64,000 bases of DNA from positions 186,001 to 250,000 of the forward strand of contig JAIUCV010000103.1 in NCBI GenBank assembly GCA_026724425.1, written 5' to 3'. The DNA is from Erythrophleum ivorense. Taxonomy: Eukaryota > Streptophyta > Magnoliopsida > Fabales > Fabaceae. The notes beneath the pieces were generated by a model, which worked only from the letters and a program-made list of their open reading frames with translations, ran no database searches and was not told the origin of the DNA. Numbering within the stretch: position 1 is the stretch's first letter; each line of letters opens with the position of its first letter. Shown one piece after another: positions 13,135 to 25,699 of the stretch. The position numbers and the translations under genes were made by a program.

Positions 13135-16100
13135 TTCTAGTTGATTATGATTCAAAATGAAAAATGAGTTGGTAGAAGAAAGACGGCGGTACGTGGAACA
13201 CCATCATAAGAAAGTAGGGCCAAGAAGGACAAAGCTGGCCAAGGATGCTAATAAAACAAGTTAGCTGAAATTTGATAATTCAAGTTATATTAAATTATTG
13301 CATATAACTAAGTTAAGGAGGATGGGCATTTAAATAATTTTAAGACCCTGTTACTTCTTTATATTAATCTGCATGACACATTTTCCCTCCTTTCTTCTCT
13401 GTTTCATTTTTTAACTTAGGTTTAGCATAATCCATGAGGCAATACTCACGAGCCTTCTTTCCCATTTAAATCTTATGGATTCTACCAGTGTGCTGCACGC
13501 AAATTGCAAAGGGATATTCGTATAAAATTGTTTAAAGTAATGATCAAGTTTCCCCTTAAGCTAATGTTATCATGATCATCTCATCCCCATCAATTAAAAT
13601 GTTCTTTTATTTACTGTATCGCACAGGTAATTTGATGATTGAAAGAGCATTTATGTTACTGTATGAGCATCTCTTTTCCCTTAATCATTGCTCTTTGCAT
13701 GAACCAAATGATCATTATCGGGGATACCTCAGGTTTGGTCAATATGTATGAACATGTGTGTGGAAAAATCTAAATGATGGGTCTCTGACCCTAAAAAGGT
13801 TCTTTTGGATAACATGGGTCACAAGTGTTCTCGTTCACATCTGCCATATGTTCTTAAGCATGAATCATTTTAGCCGCACCTTATCAGCTAAAAGTGTAGA
13901 ACTCACAAACTGTTCATATATAGTTGACACCCTAAAGATCAAAGGCAACCCATTTGAAATTTTCATCATTGCTTCAGCGTTGAGGAAGCAGAGGGTAAAA
14001 AGCTGAGGCTGGGAAAAGCAGAGACATATCGTTCTAGCTCTTAAAAGAGGGAATCACTTCAATTGAGGTAACTTTCCTCGTGTTTTCGTTGTTTGGATTC
14101 TTTCAATTCAGGTTTCATTGCTCAACCCTGAGATACCAAATTGACAGTTAAATTTTACCCTTCTTATAACTAAGAAGCGTCTGCGGGATTTTCCTGAGTG
14201 CCAGCTGCACACATAATTGATCACTTGTCTTATTTTTCGACCACCTTCGTTCATGTTTGTGTTATTAATCTATTTTTAGTAAAATAATTCTATCGCTTAA
14301 TCAGACAAATGGATAAAAACACAAATTAAGCAGCCCCAAATGGGAATTTGCTGCATTACGGAAGCACTAAGCAACTAACCAATAATAGTCGATGACTTGA
14401 TGGCTTGATAATCTGTTTCATAAGCCATCATTACGCTTCACTAAAAGTAAACTTATGCACTCTCGCATAATGAAGTAGTTGGGAGGTCACCTTTAGCCGG
14501 CACCAAGTTGATCCTTAGACAAGTGTTTTAACTGTGCTTGCTTTTGGCTTTAGGTGGCACTCTGAAGCTTATCCCTTGTCCCTGCAACTCATGGCTAAGA
14601 GAGAAAGAGAGAGAGAGAATTCCAACCTACCACCGTGTCAAGTTTTGACGTGAACGCTTTGTTGCTGTTGTTTTTGGTTTTTTTTTTTCTGCTTTTTGGT
14701 TTAATCGGACCATTTCTCGCCTGTGTCTTCCATAAGAAAGATTTATACCACCTTCTATGGGAATTGATTATCACCAATCCGCCAGATGGGTAACCTTGGC
14801 TGGTTTGCTTTCTCATCATTTCATCAACCGTCCTTTTGGGATTGATGAGTAGATTTAATTTTTAACTTTTATTGACAGTAAGGAGATTTTCATTTTTTGC
14901 TTCTCTCTTTTATTCTGCTTCTTGTCTGTTTTAATGTAAGTTTTTCTTTAATGATCGGACATTCAAAAAAAAAAAAATAGAGTGAGGCTATATATCTGTA
15001 TTACTTTTAAGATCTTACTTATCTTCTTTTAACTTTTTCTTTTACTGAATACTTCCGTTGACCACTTTAATTTAAGAATTGATATCTTTATCGGACTACT
15101 TTGCCTTTTAACCTGTGATTGCGACTCGGAATTTAATCAGTACAAATTGTGGATTATGCTGCATACCGCTAAGGTTAAACAAAACTGTAACGTGTTTTTT
15201 ACTTCTCATTTGGCATAACAAAGGTTCAGCAAAAGCCATTTATGACTTTTTGTAGCCTTATTTTTGTGAGAGTAGCGTTACTCATGAATTGTTATCTTAC
15301 GCAGCATTTACGAAAACATAAGCTTTTTACTGGGGTTGGCCTTTCTGGGGAAAGGAACAGAGATGTTGGCACAAAAACTTTAATACACCCTTCAGATTTC
15401 GTCTACGAGGAGCAATCCTTTACAGTGGCTTCTATGTGCTAAGTGGGACCATAGCCACCTGACGGTACACCAAGTATTTTACGAAGACCACAAAATGGAT
15501 ATGATTATGCTAGCAAGCTATAACAAAAGAAAATTTACATGCAAGCTAGATGTTAGATTTGACTTTCAACTTCAAAAAGAATGCATGTGTTTTATTTATC
15601 CTCAGGTGCAATCTTGTTTACCCTTTTGGTGATGGTTCTTCATACAAAGTTTCAGGGTTATCGAACTCGGGTGCCAACTGCCAAGCGTCAAGCTTTGCAA
15701 TGTGTCTGCCACTGAATATGAGAGAGACGCGCAGTGGTCCCACATAAATCTTTGGCTAATTGTTTAATATTGGACGCAAGCATGTAAGCTTGTTCTTGTC
15801 GTATTGTAAATTAGATAGTGGATTTTAACACGTGGCCATCATCCTTGACAATTGAAGCAGCATAATAAAAGTGTGTAACTAGATTGGCAACAACAATTTA
15901 TATGAAAGAGCTTTTTCTCTATCTTTTTAAAAAAAATTTATTGCATTAGGAATCCATCCAAAGGATTCACAGTAAGCGTGATTGGAAATCCACAATTCAC
16001 CAGCTGCAACTAATGTCTCTGGCAAGGTCTGCATCATAAACAACATAAGGATGCAAAGTGTACTATACATCATCAACTTACACACAAGATGAATGTGGCT

Positions 16101-16379
16101 TCTACCACAACAAAATAAAATAAAAAGTTTCTAATGTAGAATGACTATCTGCAAATACTATGAGCTTTCTGAGTAAAGCCCCTACAGTGGTAATAGCTAG
16201 CACATGCTGGTCCAGAGCCATAAATGGAAATAAGGGCCTTCTCATTCAGAGAAGGAAATTGTCAAACTTCACAAGCAGAATTTTCAGTGCCATGTAAAAT
16301 CAGACTAATACAATAAGCTAAATTGCTTGAGCAGCACTAATATTGGAACAGTGCCAATGGAGTGAAGTGAATCCGGATC
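13135..16379. other. Intergenic, no gene recognised
   Basis: Moderately AT-rich DNA. Open frames are short and none resembles a protein family. There is a GA microsatellite near 14600-14618 and a T-run near 14681. No transposon boundary was found. Confidence 0.5.
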
Positions 16380-16384
16380 CTTGT

Positions 16385-16610
16385 AGGTAAATTTTTAAAT
16401 TTAAACCCTTTAAATTTAATTTAAATGATCTAGATTTAATATTTTTAATTTTTTAATTTAAATTATTATTATTTTTAAAGTAGACAGTTAAAAAGTTTTT
16501 TATTTTGTATTTTATATCTTTTTAAATAAAAAATTAAAAATATGAAATTTAAATTGTTCAGATTTGATTTGAATGATTTAAATTAAGATAAGTAGAAAAT
16601 AAGTAAAAAC
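16385..16610. repeat. AT-rich repeat, copy 1
   Basis: A block built from TTTAAATTTAA-like words. It shares phrases with 26020-26215 read on the opposite strand: AGACAGTTAAAAAG versus AGACAGTTTTTTAA, and GTTCAGATTTGATTTGAATG versus GTTCAGATTTCAATTTAAAT. Probably a decayed dispersed element; its ends are unclear. Confidence 0.35.
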
Positions 16611-17099
16611 AAAAATGATTAAGAAATCCAATTTAGAAGTGAAGGTCAGGGACTGAGTTTGTGACTGGGGGATTTAGACCTGAATACTAGGATCTTACGC
16701 AGCAGACATCGATAAGAAGTATTCTAAATTCTAAGTAATTAACGAACAACAGGGGTAACTTTTTTACTAAGAAGAAAGAACATGTCAACGTTGATCACTT
16801 TTTTTTAAACAAAAGTAAAAAGAATAATCTGTGTAAGGATTGTTAAATTACTTGCATGTACATAAAAATATGCGAGCTTTTTGTATAGTTGAATTAAAGG
16901 GCCTCTCCAATTCTAATCCCACTCAAGGTCACGGCTCCATTTGCCTTTAATAATAAAAGTGGACATGCTGTGGGGAGCACCTCTGAACAGAACCACTGAG
17001 AGCTCGTGACCTCATTTGCCCCCAGACACGTCAAGACACAATACACTTTGCTGGAAAAAGAAGCGAGTAACGATAAGAGAGAGGTTGCTCAAATAGTGG

Positions 17100-17775
17100 G
17101 TGCGGATTAAGAGTGAACAAAATCGAATCAAATCGATTCAATCAAATTAAATTTAATTAAATTGTTAAAAATTAAATAAAATTAATTAAAAATTATTTTA
17201 GTTTAGTTTTTATAATTATAAAATCGATTAAATCGATTCGATTATCGATTTTTTTTATATTTAACCGAATCAAACCGAATTATTAAACTTATAATTAATT
17301 AAAATTTAATATTTTTTTTTCTTTTTAGATTAATGAGATCTTTTGTCAATTAAATTTATATCAAAGCTATATTCTTTATGTAGTTCAAGAAATATACAAA
17401 TTATTTATACTATTTTATTATAAGATATTACTTTTATTTTTTTCTCACTTTTTAAAACTTTTTTGTGAATGTATGAAATTTTTTTGGGCAAAAAAAAGAG
17501 ATAAAAATAATAAATTATTCCAAAGTTATTATTGGTCAAAATTTTAAGAGATGCATGATATTAGAAATTAAATTTTACATATTACAAGGAACAATTTTTT
17601 TTTAAAGTCACTTTTAGGCAAAAAAAAAAAAGAATTAAATTGGACCAAACCGAATAAAAATCGAACCAAACCGATTAGAATTTAAAACCAATAAGGTCTA
17701 ACAAAATGAAAAATTGATCAGGTTAATTTGATTTGGTTTTGGCTCAAAACCGAACCATTGAACACCCATAGTGTG
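17100..17775. mobile_element. MITE-like element with AACCGAACC-type body
   Basis: The left end reads AAGAGTGAACAAAATCGAATC; the right end, read in reverse complement, is ATGGGTGTTCAATGGTTCGG. These match imperfectly as terminal inverted repeats. The interior is AT-rich and punctuated by runs such as ACCGAATCAAACCGAAT. No coding capacity. Same style of ends as the element at 23966-24750. Exact boundaries are uncertain. Confidence 0.5.
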
Positions 17776-17836
17776 AATCCTCTCAATTTTCTAATTCTAT
17801 GTTTAGATGAACGATACAAAGTGAAATAGGATATAA

Positions 17837-20700
17837 CAACAATAACAATAAATTTTTTTTTTTAAGTAGGATTGGATATATAGATCAATCGATGTCATAA
17901 AATTTTATCGTAGATCAAATTTATTGATAAACTATTTAATTCTAAACTTTTCTTAATATTTTTTTCAATAAATTTTTTATCTCCTTTTAACTCTAATTAT
18001 TGGATTACTCTCCTAACTTGAGTTTCGATAAACCTCGTCCACACATGCCTAAATTATCTAAGTTGCGGTTATATAATTTTTTTCACAATAAATGCGACCT
18101 CTACTTTCTCTTTAATGCACTCATTTCTAATTCTCTCGGGTCTAATACATCCACTCATCCAATGCAACATTATAACTTTAGCATTTTATTGCCCAATACT
18201 CAATTCTATATAACATTGTAGATCTTATAACTATATGGTATAATTTACTCTTAAATTTAAATGGTACTCTTTTATTACAAAGAACGCTTGAAGCACTCTC
18301 CCATTTCATCCACCCTACTTGAATTTTATATTTTACATCTTCTTCTAATTTCCTATTATGTTATATGATATACCTAAGATATTTAAACCATGTGACTTAT
18401 GATATTTTTTCAATTTTCATTTCTGCATTAGATCTAATGCATTTTTTACTAAATTTATATTTCATATATTTTATTTTACTTATACTTAAAAGAAATCTAT
18501 ATGCTTTTAAAGTTAGTCTCCACATCTCTAATTTCTCATTCATTTCTTCTCTTAATTCTCTAACTAGGATTATATCATTTGCAAAAAGTATGCATTGTGG
18601 CACTAACTTTTGGATATATTTAGTGAACGCATTCAAAATTAATGTAAAAAAAACAAGGACTCAAAGTTGACACCTGATGCAGACCAATAATTATAAAAAA
18701 AATCTTACGTAGGTCTACCTTTTGCTTTTACGCTAGTTGCAATATCATCATACATATCCTGAATTATTCGAATATAAGTAATACGAACTCTTTTTTTAAT
18801 TTTTTATAAAATCTCTCTCTTGGCACCCTATCATATGCCTTCCTCAAATTATTAAACACCATGTGTAAATCTTTTTGATTTCTTTGATATCTCTCTATCA
18901 ATTTTCGTAACAAATATATCACTTCTATGGTCAACATTCTTAACATAAAACCAATTTGATTCTTTGTTACTTGAGTCTCTTACCTTAATATTCGCTCAAT
19001 TACTCTATCATATTATTTCATAGTATAACTCATAAGCTTAATTCTCTTATAATTTGTACAATTTTGTATGTCCTCCTTAGTCTTATAAATAAGGATTAAA
19101 GTATTTCTCCTTTACTTGTCTAGTATTCTTTTAAATCTCATAATTTCGTTAAATAACTTAGTTAACCAACTTATATCTTTCTCTCCTAAACCTTTCCATA
19201 CCTCAATGGATATATTATCTGGTTCAATTGCTTTGTCATTTTTCATTTTGGTTTAATACTTCTTTTACCTTTGACTCTCGAATCCTACGATAAAAAAGTA
19301 TAATTTTGATTTTCTTCTTTAGTGTTTATCCTATTTAAGTGTAATGAAATTATATATCTTTCATTAAATAGTTTATGAAAAAAACTTTTTTACTTTTCAT
19401 TAATATCTTGTTCCGTGATCAAGGCTTTTCTTTCTTCATCTTTAATATATTTCACTTGGTCTATATCTCTTGTTTTTCTTTCTCTACTTTTAACTAATTT
19501 GTAAACACTTCTTTTCCTAATTTTAGTACCTAAGGATTGATATAACCTATCAAGTACCTTAACTCTCACTTTGCTTATTGCCTTCTTAGTATCTTTCTTA
19601 ACTATCTTATATATTTTTCAATTTTTACCACTCTTATACAAAGACCATATTTTATAACACTCTTTTTTAACATTAACCTTATCTTGCACGCTTGTCTTCC
19701 ATCACTAAAATTCTTTATTCGTAGATCCAAAAGCCTTTTGATTCACCAAGTATCTCATTTGCTACTTTCTTAATTTCTTTGGCCATCTCATCCCACATAG
19801 CGTTAGTATTTTTTTGTGCTTCCTAAGATCTTTCTTCCAAAATTCCTTTCTACAGGCTCTTTTCTTTATCTCCTTTAATTGCCATCAATTGATCCTTAAC
19901 ACTATCTTAGCCTTTATTTTTTACTTTTCTCTTAATTCAAATATCTATAACCAAAATTTTATGCTAGGTAGTCAAACTCTTTCTAAATATAACTTTACAA
20001 TTTATGCAGAGTTTTCTATCCGTTTTTCTTATAAATCAATTTGAGAGCATGTCATTCCATTTTTGTATATAATAAAATGCTCTTCGCATTTCTTAAAACA
20101 AGTATTGGTTAACGTAAAGTCGAATGCTAATTAAAAGTCTAGAATAATTTTACCATATGCATTTGCTTCTCTTAAGCCATGTCTCTTATGCGCACTCTCA
20201 TACCCTTTAAATACTCGCCCCACATGACTCTCAAGATTTCTTCTTAGAAAAATATTTTCTTCTAATGATATTTCCTGAACTAAACTCTTTAAATCTTCTC
20301 AAAATTTTACCCTGTGATATTTTTTCAACCCTACTTGTGATGCATAAACACTAATAACACTAAACGTTTCTCTATCCATTACAAACTTTAACATAATAAT
20401 TCTGTCTTCTACTTTTTTTTACATCTACTACAACATTTTTTAAAAATTATTCATAATTATATTTATCTCATTTCTAAATTAAACCTTGCTAGTGTACCAT
20501 AGTTTAAAACTTGAGATGTCAATTTTTTTTATTTTTTCTCCTACCCATTTAGTTTTTTGTAGACACATAAAGTTAATCCTCTGTCTAATTATTGTATCTA
20601 CTATTTTCATTGATTTACCTATAAGTGTACTTATATTCTAAATTTCAAAATGAATCCTTCTCTCGTGAATTAGTTTATTTATCCATATTCGTGTACGAAA
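17837..20700 (-). mobile_element. Degenerate non-LTR retrotransposon (LINE), endonuclease plus reverse transcriptase remnants
   Basis: Minus-strand LINE broken by many stops and frameshifts. In transcript order: an endonuclease piece at about 20640-20540 (INFMCLQKTKWVGE, matching the family block around LQETKW); further endonuclease pieces at about 20400-20130 (SVISVYASQVG, then HVGRVFKGYE and GLREANAYG); reverse transcriptase blocks at about 18946-18790 (KDLHMVFNNLRKAYDRVPRE) and 18636-18400 (CILFANDIILV, the FADD box with Asp changed to Asn at its third position). A C-terminal segment at about 18290-18000 includes TMLYRIEYWAIK. A TTATTGTTATTGTTG tail on the minus strand at 17837-17855 is typical of the 3' end of plant LINEs. 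It cannot encode an active protein. Confidence 0.85.
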
Positions 20701-22165
20701 ATGTAAGAATCTTTGCTTATTTTTCATTATACCCAAATACCAATGCAGCGGCTCTTACTCATTTGATATTGTACTCGCGTTATATAACGCGTTGCTTATA
20801 AGTAATAACCTAAAATTATTTCTAGTATATCGATGATCCATGTTCTAAAAATTCGACAAAATTTTTATATTGATTGTTGACTGCCTAACACAACTCTTTT
20901 TTTTTTTTTTTTAATTTGAGATTGGTTATGAACAAATTATTTATATCAAAGTACAACTTATGCAGAGTTAAGAATAAAATAAATTAGACCATTGTTTGAT
21001 AATTTTTATGAGAATAGAATAAAATAACAAATCATCCAAAACGCAAATTTTTGTATCCCATGTTGAAAGGTCAAGGATGGAATAATATACTGTCATGTTG
21101 AAAATTACAAATATACCTATAAGTTTCTTAAACACTTTATACGGATGCTGGTGATAAGACTGTTTGACCAATGCTGCAGATGGTGCTAAATCTTTAATAG
21201 GCACTAGTGATAGATTGATATTGTATGTTGAAATAGCTCGTTTATTTGGCAATCTTGGTTACTAGTTAGCAAAGAAATATTGGTTTTTTTTAGAGGGGTC
21301 AATGAAGGTTACTCAATTATATCTATAACAAGATGAGAATCAATACTCTTCAATTATAAAGATGATCAAGAAATGCAATCAAGGCAAAAGTTAGGCCTTT
21401 TTTTATTTTAAGTTTTAAATTATAAGTTTGAAGATAAAAATAAAAATTAAAAAATTAAAAATTATAATTGAGAAATTAAACTATAAAAATTTTAATTGAA
21501 CAATTAAACTTTTAAAGTATAATTTTTTTTATACTTATGATTTTTAACCTTTTAATTCTAATTTTTATTTTTAAATTTATAATTTAAGATCTAAAACAAA
21601 AAAAAATCAATTTTGATTGATAGCACCTCTAATGACCAGAGAGAATACATGCCACAGCAAGATGCGTTGGATCCTCTGCACTTGGGATATGTGCAATTGG
21701 CGTATATTTAGGCAATTTTTTTTATTTTTTTTGAATTTAGGATGAATATGAGAAGTAAAAAATTATAATTTTAAGGATAAAAATTTTGATGTGAAAGAAA
21801 ATTATATTTTTAAAAATTTTAATTACACTATTAAAGTTTTAAAATATAATTTTTTATGATTATATTTTTAAAAATTATAATTTTTATCTTTTTATATGTG
21901 CCTTCATATTGAAAATAAATAAATAAATAATAACTGCATGCCAACTCAGCATGATAACTATTTTTTAGCATCAAGGAAAACGATACTGCTCAGTTCGCCT
22001 CATTTCAGTCATCCGTTTCATCTACGCTTTATGTTGTGCCATGTTGCATTAAGGAGCTCGAAATACACAGCTCAATGGACACCTCTGAAATCTCCTGCAA
22101 AACAGTGCGTATCGACTTCTCTTCAACTTTTGTATCTTCTTCCTCTTTTCTTCCTCTTGTCTAGT
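20701..22165. other. Intergenic AT-rich DNA with fold-back repeats
   Basis: No gene recognised. It contains the fold-back element listed separately at 21391-21612. A second, weaker AT-rich palindromic block lies at about 21715-21905. A T-run occurs at about 20899-20912. Confidence 0.45.
21391..21612. repeat. Fold-back (MITE-like) inverted repeat
   Basis: The left arm (TTTTAAGTTTTAAATTATAA then GATAAAAATAAAAATTAAAA) is matched by the reverse complement of the right arm (TTTTAGATCTTAAATTATAA then TAAAAATAAAAATTAGAATT). The two arms of about 100 bp would form a long hairpin. No coding content. A target duplication was not resolved. Confidence 0.55.
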
Positions 22166-22174
22166 CTCAATCCC

Positions 22175-23433
22175 AAAGAAGCACCGATACGGGTACGAGT
22201 ATCGGGTACGACACGATACGATACGTAGGATACAGTAATTTCTAAAATTTTAGGATACGGGTACGGGAATATATATATATATATAAAATAATCTAACACA
22301 TTACATATGAGAAGAGGCATTTGATATTTGATGAGAAGTTTCTGATGAGTTGGGTTGGCACATGAAATGGATCTGTTAATGGCATTTGAATGCTTCAGAG
22401 TAATCAAAGCAAAAGCAACAGAACCCTCTCTTTCTCTCTCTTACCAGTCACCTCCATATTTAGAGGCTAATCTGTAAGTATGCAACTAAATGCTTTGCAT
22501 GCATTTCAATGAGAGGGGGTTGGGAATTCAATTCAAAGTTTCATCAATAGAGTATTATAATTTATGGCTCTGGATCTGCTTGATCAATCATCTACAATAT
22601 CTACAGCAGATGTTGTTTTCTTGTAATTAAAATTTTTTAATTTCGTGGTTTCCTTTTGACTCTTTTTAGACAAAAATGGGCAGAATAATAGCATAAACTA
22701 ATCTCTATATCCTCTTGAGGCTATGTTAGCTACTATCACGGAGGAATTTATCAAACAGGCAAGCAATTTATACTCACATCCCACCAAAATAGGAATTTAT
22801 CACGAAGGAACCATTGAGGACCGAAACGCATCAGTAATCACCAGAGAAGAAGCACTGAGGATCGAAACTTTTGAGACGAAGCAGCAATCACAGGAGGAGA
22901 TGAAGCAACACAGAGGACCGAAACGCACCAATAATCATTGGAGAAGAAGCACTGAGGATCAAAGCTTCTGAGACGATGCACTGAGGTTGAGACGAAGCAC
23001 TGAGGTTGAGACGAAGCGCTGAGGACTGAAAGTGAAACGCACCAGCAATCACTGGAGAAGACACGGAGGATCGAAACACACCAGTCACCGGAGAAGATGA
23101 CGCAGCACGGAGGACCGAAATGTTTGAGACGACGCCCTGAACCACTGACGAAGAAACAAAGACCAAGGGACGTAGGGCTTTCGAAGGGAAAATGGGTCAG
23201 CAACAGCAAGCAACGTCGCTTTTGGGGTGGGATGTTTCGGAGCCGTTTCTGCGCCGTTTCTATTCCGTTTTTGAGCCGTTTCGAAACGTTTCGGTACGTA
23301 CGGAAACTTTTCGAAACGCGAAAGGAAAAAAATACGTTTCAGATACTTTTATACCCGTACGGTACGTGTATCCGTACCGGATACGTATCTGGTACGGGTA
23401 CGGCTCATAAATAGCCGTACCCGTGCTTCCTAG
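22175..23433. mobile_element. Non-autonomous DNA transposon, Mutator-like or hAT-like, 9-bp TSD
   Basis: The block is flanked by the direct repeat CTCAATCCC at 22166-22174 and 23434-23442. The left end contains GAAGCACCGATACGGGTACG; the right end in reverse complement contains GGAAGCACGGGTACGG, an imperfect terminal inverted repeat. Both subterminal zones are dense in GATACG/CGTACC motifs (22185-22268 and 23285-23412). The interior has four degenerate copies of a GGAGAAGAAGCACTGAGGAT unit (about 22845, 22938, 23055, 23088). An (AT)8 run lies at 22269-22284. No transposase is recognisable. A 9-bp duplication favours a MULE, but an 8-bp hAT reading (TCAATCCC) cannot be excluded. Confidence 0.6.
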
Positions 23434-23442
23434 CTCAATCCC

Positions 23443-23965
23443 TTATTTATTTGTGAATCCATTTGCTAATGAGAGGCGTCCAAAAACAGTAAAAATGGAG
23501 GAGATCGGTGCAGGTGACATGGATAGTTTAGCAACTCGAAACTCAATCGGTGGTCCGCGGATGAGTGCACTTGGGAAGGAATCTAAAGCCCTCCACCTCA
23601 TTCCTTTAGCGTCTTTGACAGTAAATGTAACTCCTGCGTAGGATTTCAAAGAAGCCCATGCATCAATGGTGGAGACTTGATTTAAGTCGGGAACACCACT
23701 CTAGTTTTCCATTTTCAACTTGAGCTATGTATGTTATATTTGATTGAACTGTATTTCTTGTTCTATAAACTGAAGCATCTATCGTTGTTGCATCTTTACA
23801 AACTGGTAAGGGTCATTACTCATTACAAATTAACCGGGGCTAAGAACAATATCAAAACTGATCAAAGGAGCACAATATGGAAGAAAAGAATATCAAGCGT
23901 ACTTATCAGTAAATGGATTCAGAAATAAACAAGGGGGTTGAGACTAGAGAAATAAAGAAGAGAGC
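23443..23965. other. Intergenic segment between two elements
   Basis: Two overlapping open frames on opposite strands (23423-23641 plus, 23443-23649 minus) are not recognised as any family. The GC content is higher than the surroundings, so this may be an old gene fragment, but nothing more can be supported. Confidence 0.35.
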
Positions 23966-24750
23966 AAGGGTGTGTATAGATTTGATTTGGTTCAGCTTTA
24001 AATCAAAACCAAATCGAGCTGTCAGTTTAAGGTATGTTTGTTTTTTGCATTTTTGGAGCTTAAAATCACAATTTCAAAGAAGCAACAATTTCTTGCTTCT
24101 ACACAAACGTGATTTTTAAATGGGTTTCTAAATACGTACTTAGTATTTTATTAAATTTTATCAGTTTTGACTTTTACTCGACTTTGTTGAATTTTTTTCA
24201 ATTTGGTTCATACATTTTTTTTGCTTAGAAGTGATTTGATTCTTTTAAAAAATTTTATTTTTTGTAATATGTAAAATTTAACTTCTAATATCATACATTT
24301 CTTAGCATTATAACAAATAATAATGTTGAAATAATTTATTATCATATATTATTTTTTCTAAAAAAAAGTATTCTTTATAATTATGTTCAATTATTCTATA
24401 GTTGTAATTGAATATGATATGTAAAGATAGTAAAATAATAATATTTTAAAGATAGTTTATTTGATAAGTTCAATTAAATGTAAGTAAAGTAGAATAAATA
24501 TAACTATTTTTTTAAATTGATAAAAGGCTTATGTATGATTTAGATTTAGTTAATAGAAAAAAAATGATTAATGTAGTTTGGTTTGGTAACTGAACCAAAT
24601 TTAATAAAATTGAGAACTGAACCAAACCGATTGGTTTTACAACATCTAAAATTGATTTTAATTTTTTAATTGATTTAATTCGATTATTATCACTTTGATT
24701 TAATTTAGTTCAATTAGTTTAGATCTATTTTAGACACCCCTATACAAGAG
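23966..24750. mobile_element. MITE-like element with GGGTGT ends
   Basis: The left end reads AGGGTGTGTATAGATTTGAT; the right end in reverse complement reads AGGGGTGTCTAAAATAGATC. The body includes ACCAAATCGAGC and GAACCAAACCGATTGG phrases like those in 17100-17775. No coding sequence. Boundaries approximate. Confidence 0.5.
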
Positions 24751-24822
24751 GAGGAAGACACAAGGGTTGAAGAAAAGCCAGTACGCACCATTTTGCAAGA
24801 GATTTCATAGGCATCTCTTACG

Positions 24823-25693
24823 TTGTGTTTGGATGGGAGAAAAAAAAATAGAATAAGAGAAAAGTGGGGAGAAAAAAGAGAGAAGAAAAAAGTAGGAAGA
24901 AAATATTATCTTCTCACACGTTTGGATCGATAGAAAGAAAACGCAGAGAAAAGAAAATTAATTATAAAAAAATAAAATAAAATAAAAAGTTTAGTGCGAT
25001 AATGAAATAAAAACTAATTATAAAATAATGTTTAAATAATAAAAAAATTATTTAAAAATATAGTCAAAAAATTCATTATTAAAAAATATACATAAATTTA
25101 AAAAATATATGATTTAAATAAATTAAATTTTTTTATAATTTATTATAAATTATTATTTTAATATAATAAATATAATTATTTATTTTAATATTTTATAAAT
25201 ATTATTTATATATATTAATTAATTTAAGTATAATATATAAATATAATAAACATTTTTTAATTATTATATATAATATATATTACATTATAATATATACGTC
25301 CGATTGCTATTTGGTTGCAGTTAGTAAAATTTTTTTTTTCAGATTTTTTATAAAATATATAATTTATTAATTTTAATATAAATTTTTTTTTATTTTCTAA
25401 ATTATATTTATTATTAATTAATTTTATAATAATATTTTAAATGAATAATTATAATATTAATTAATTAAATTTCAAAAAAAATGTTGCTCAAATTAATTTT
25501 TTGGAGTTTGCGATTGAAATGTAGTCAGAAAAAATTTTCCGACTGTAATGTAGTCGGAGTGTGTTTTGCGTGCGTCATTTTCCTCTCAAAATCTTTCTAT
25601 TTTTGGAGAGAAAATTTTGTTGTAGGCTCCACCTCTATTTTCACCCCATTTTTCTTCCTTTCTCGATTCTCCTCCTCTATCCAAACAGGGCAT
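24823..25693. mobile_element. MITE, PIF/Harbinger-like (TTA target duplication)
   Basis: The left end after a TTA reads CGTTGTGTTTGGATGGGAG. The right end in reverse complement, also next to a TTA, reads TGCCCTGTTTGGATAGAGG. The GTTTGGAT core with a TTA duplication is typical of Tourist/Harbinger-type MITEs. The interior is extremely AT-rich (about 24950-25480). Length about 870 bp, no transposase. Confidence 0.55.
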
Positions 25694-25699
25694 TAAGTT

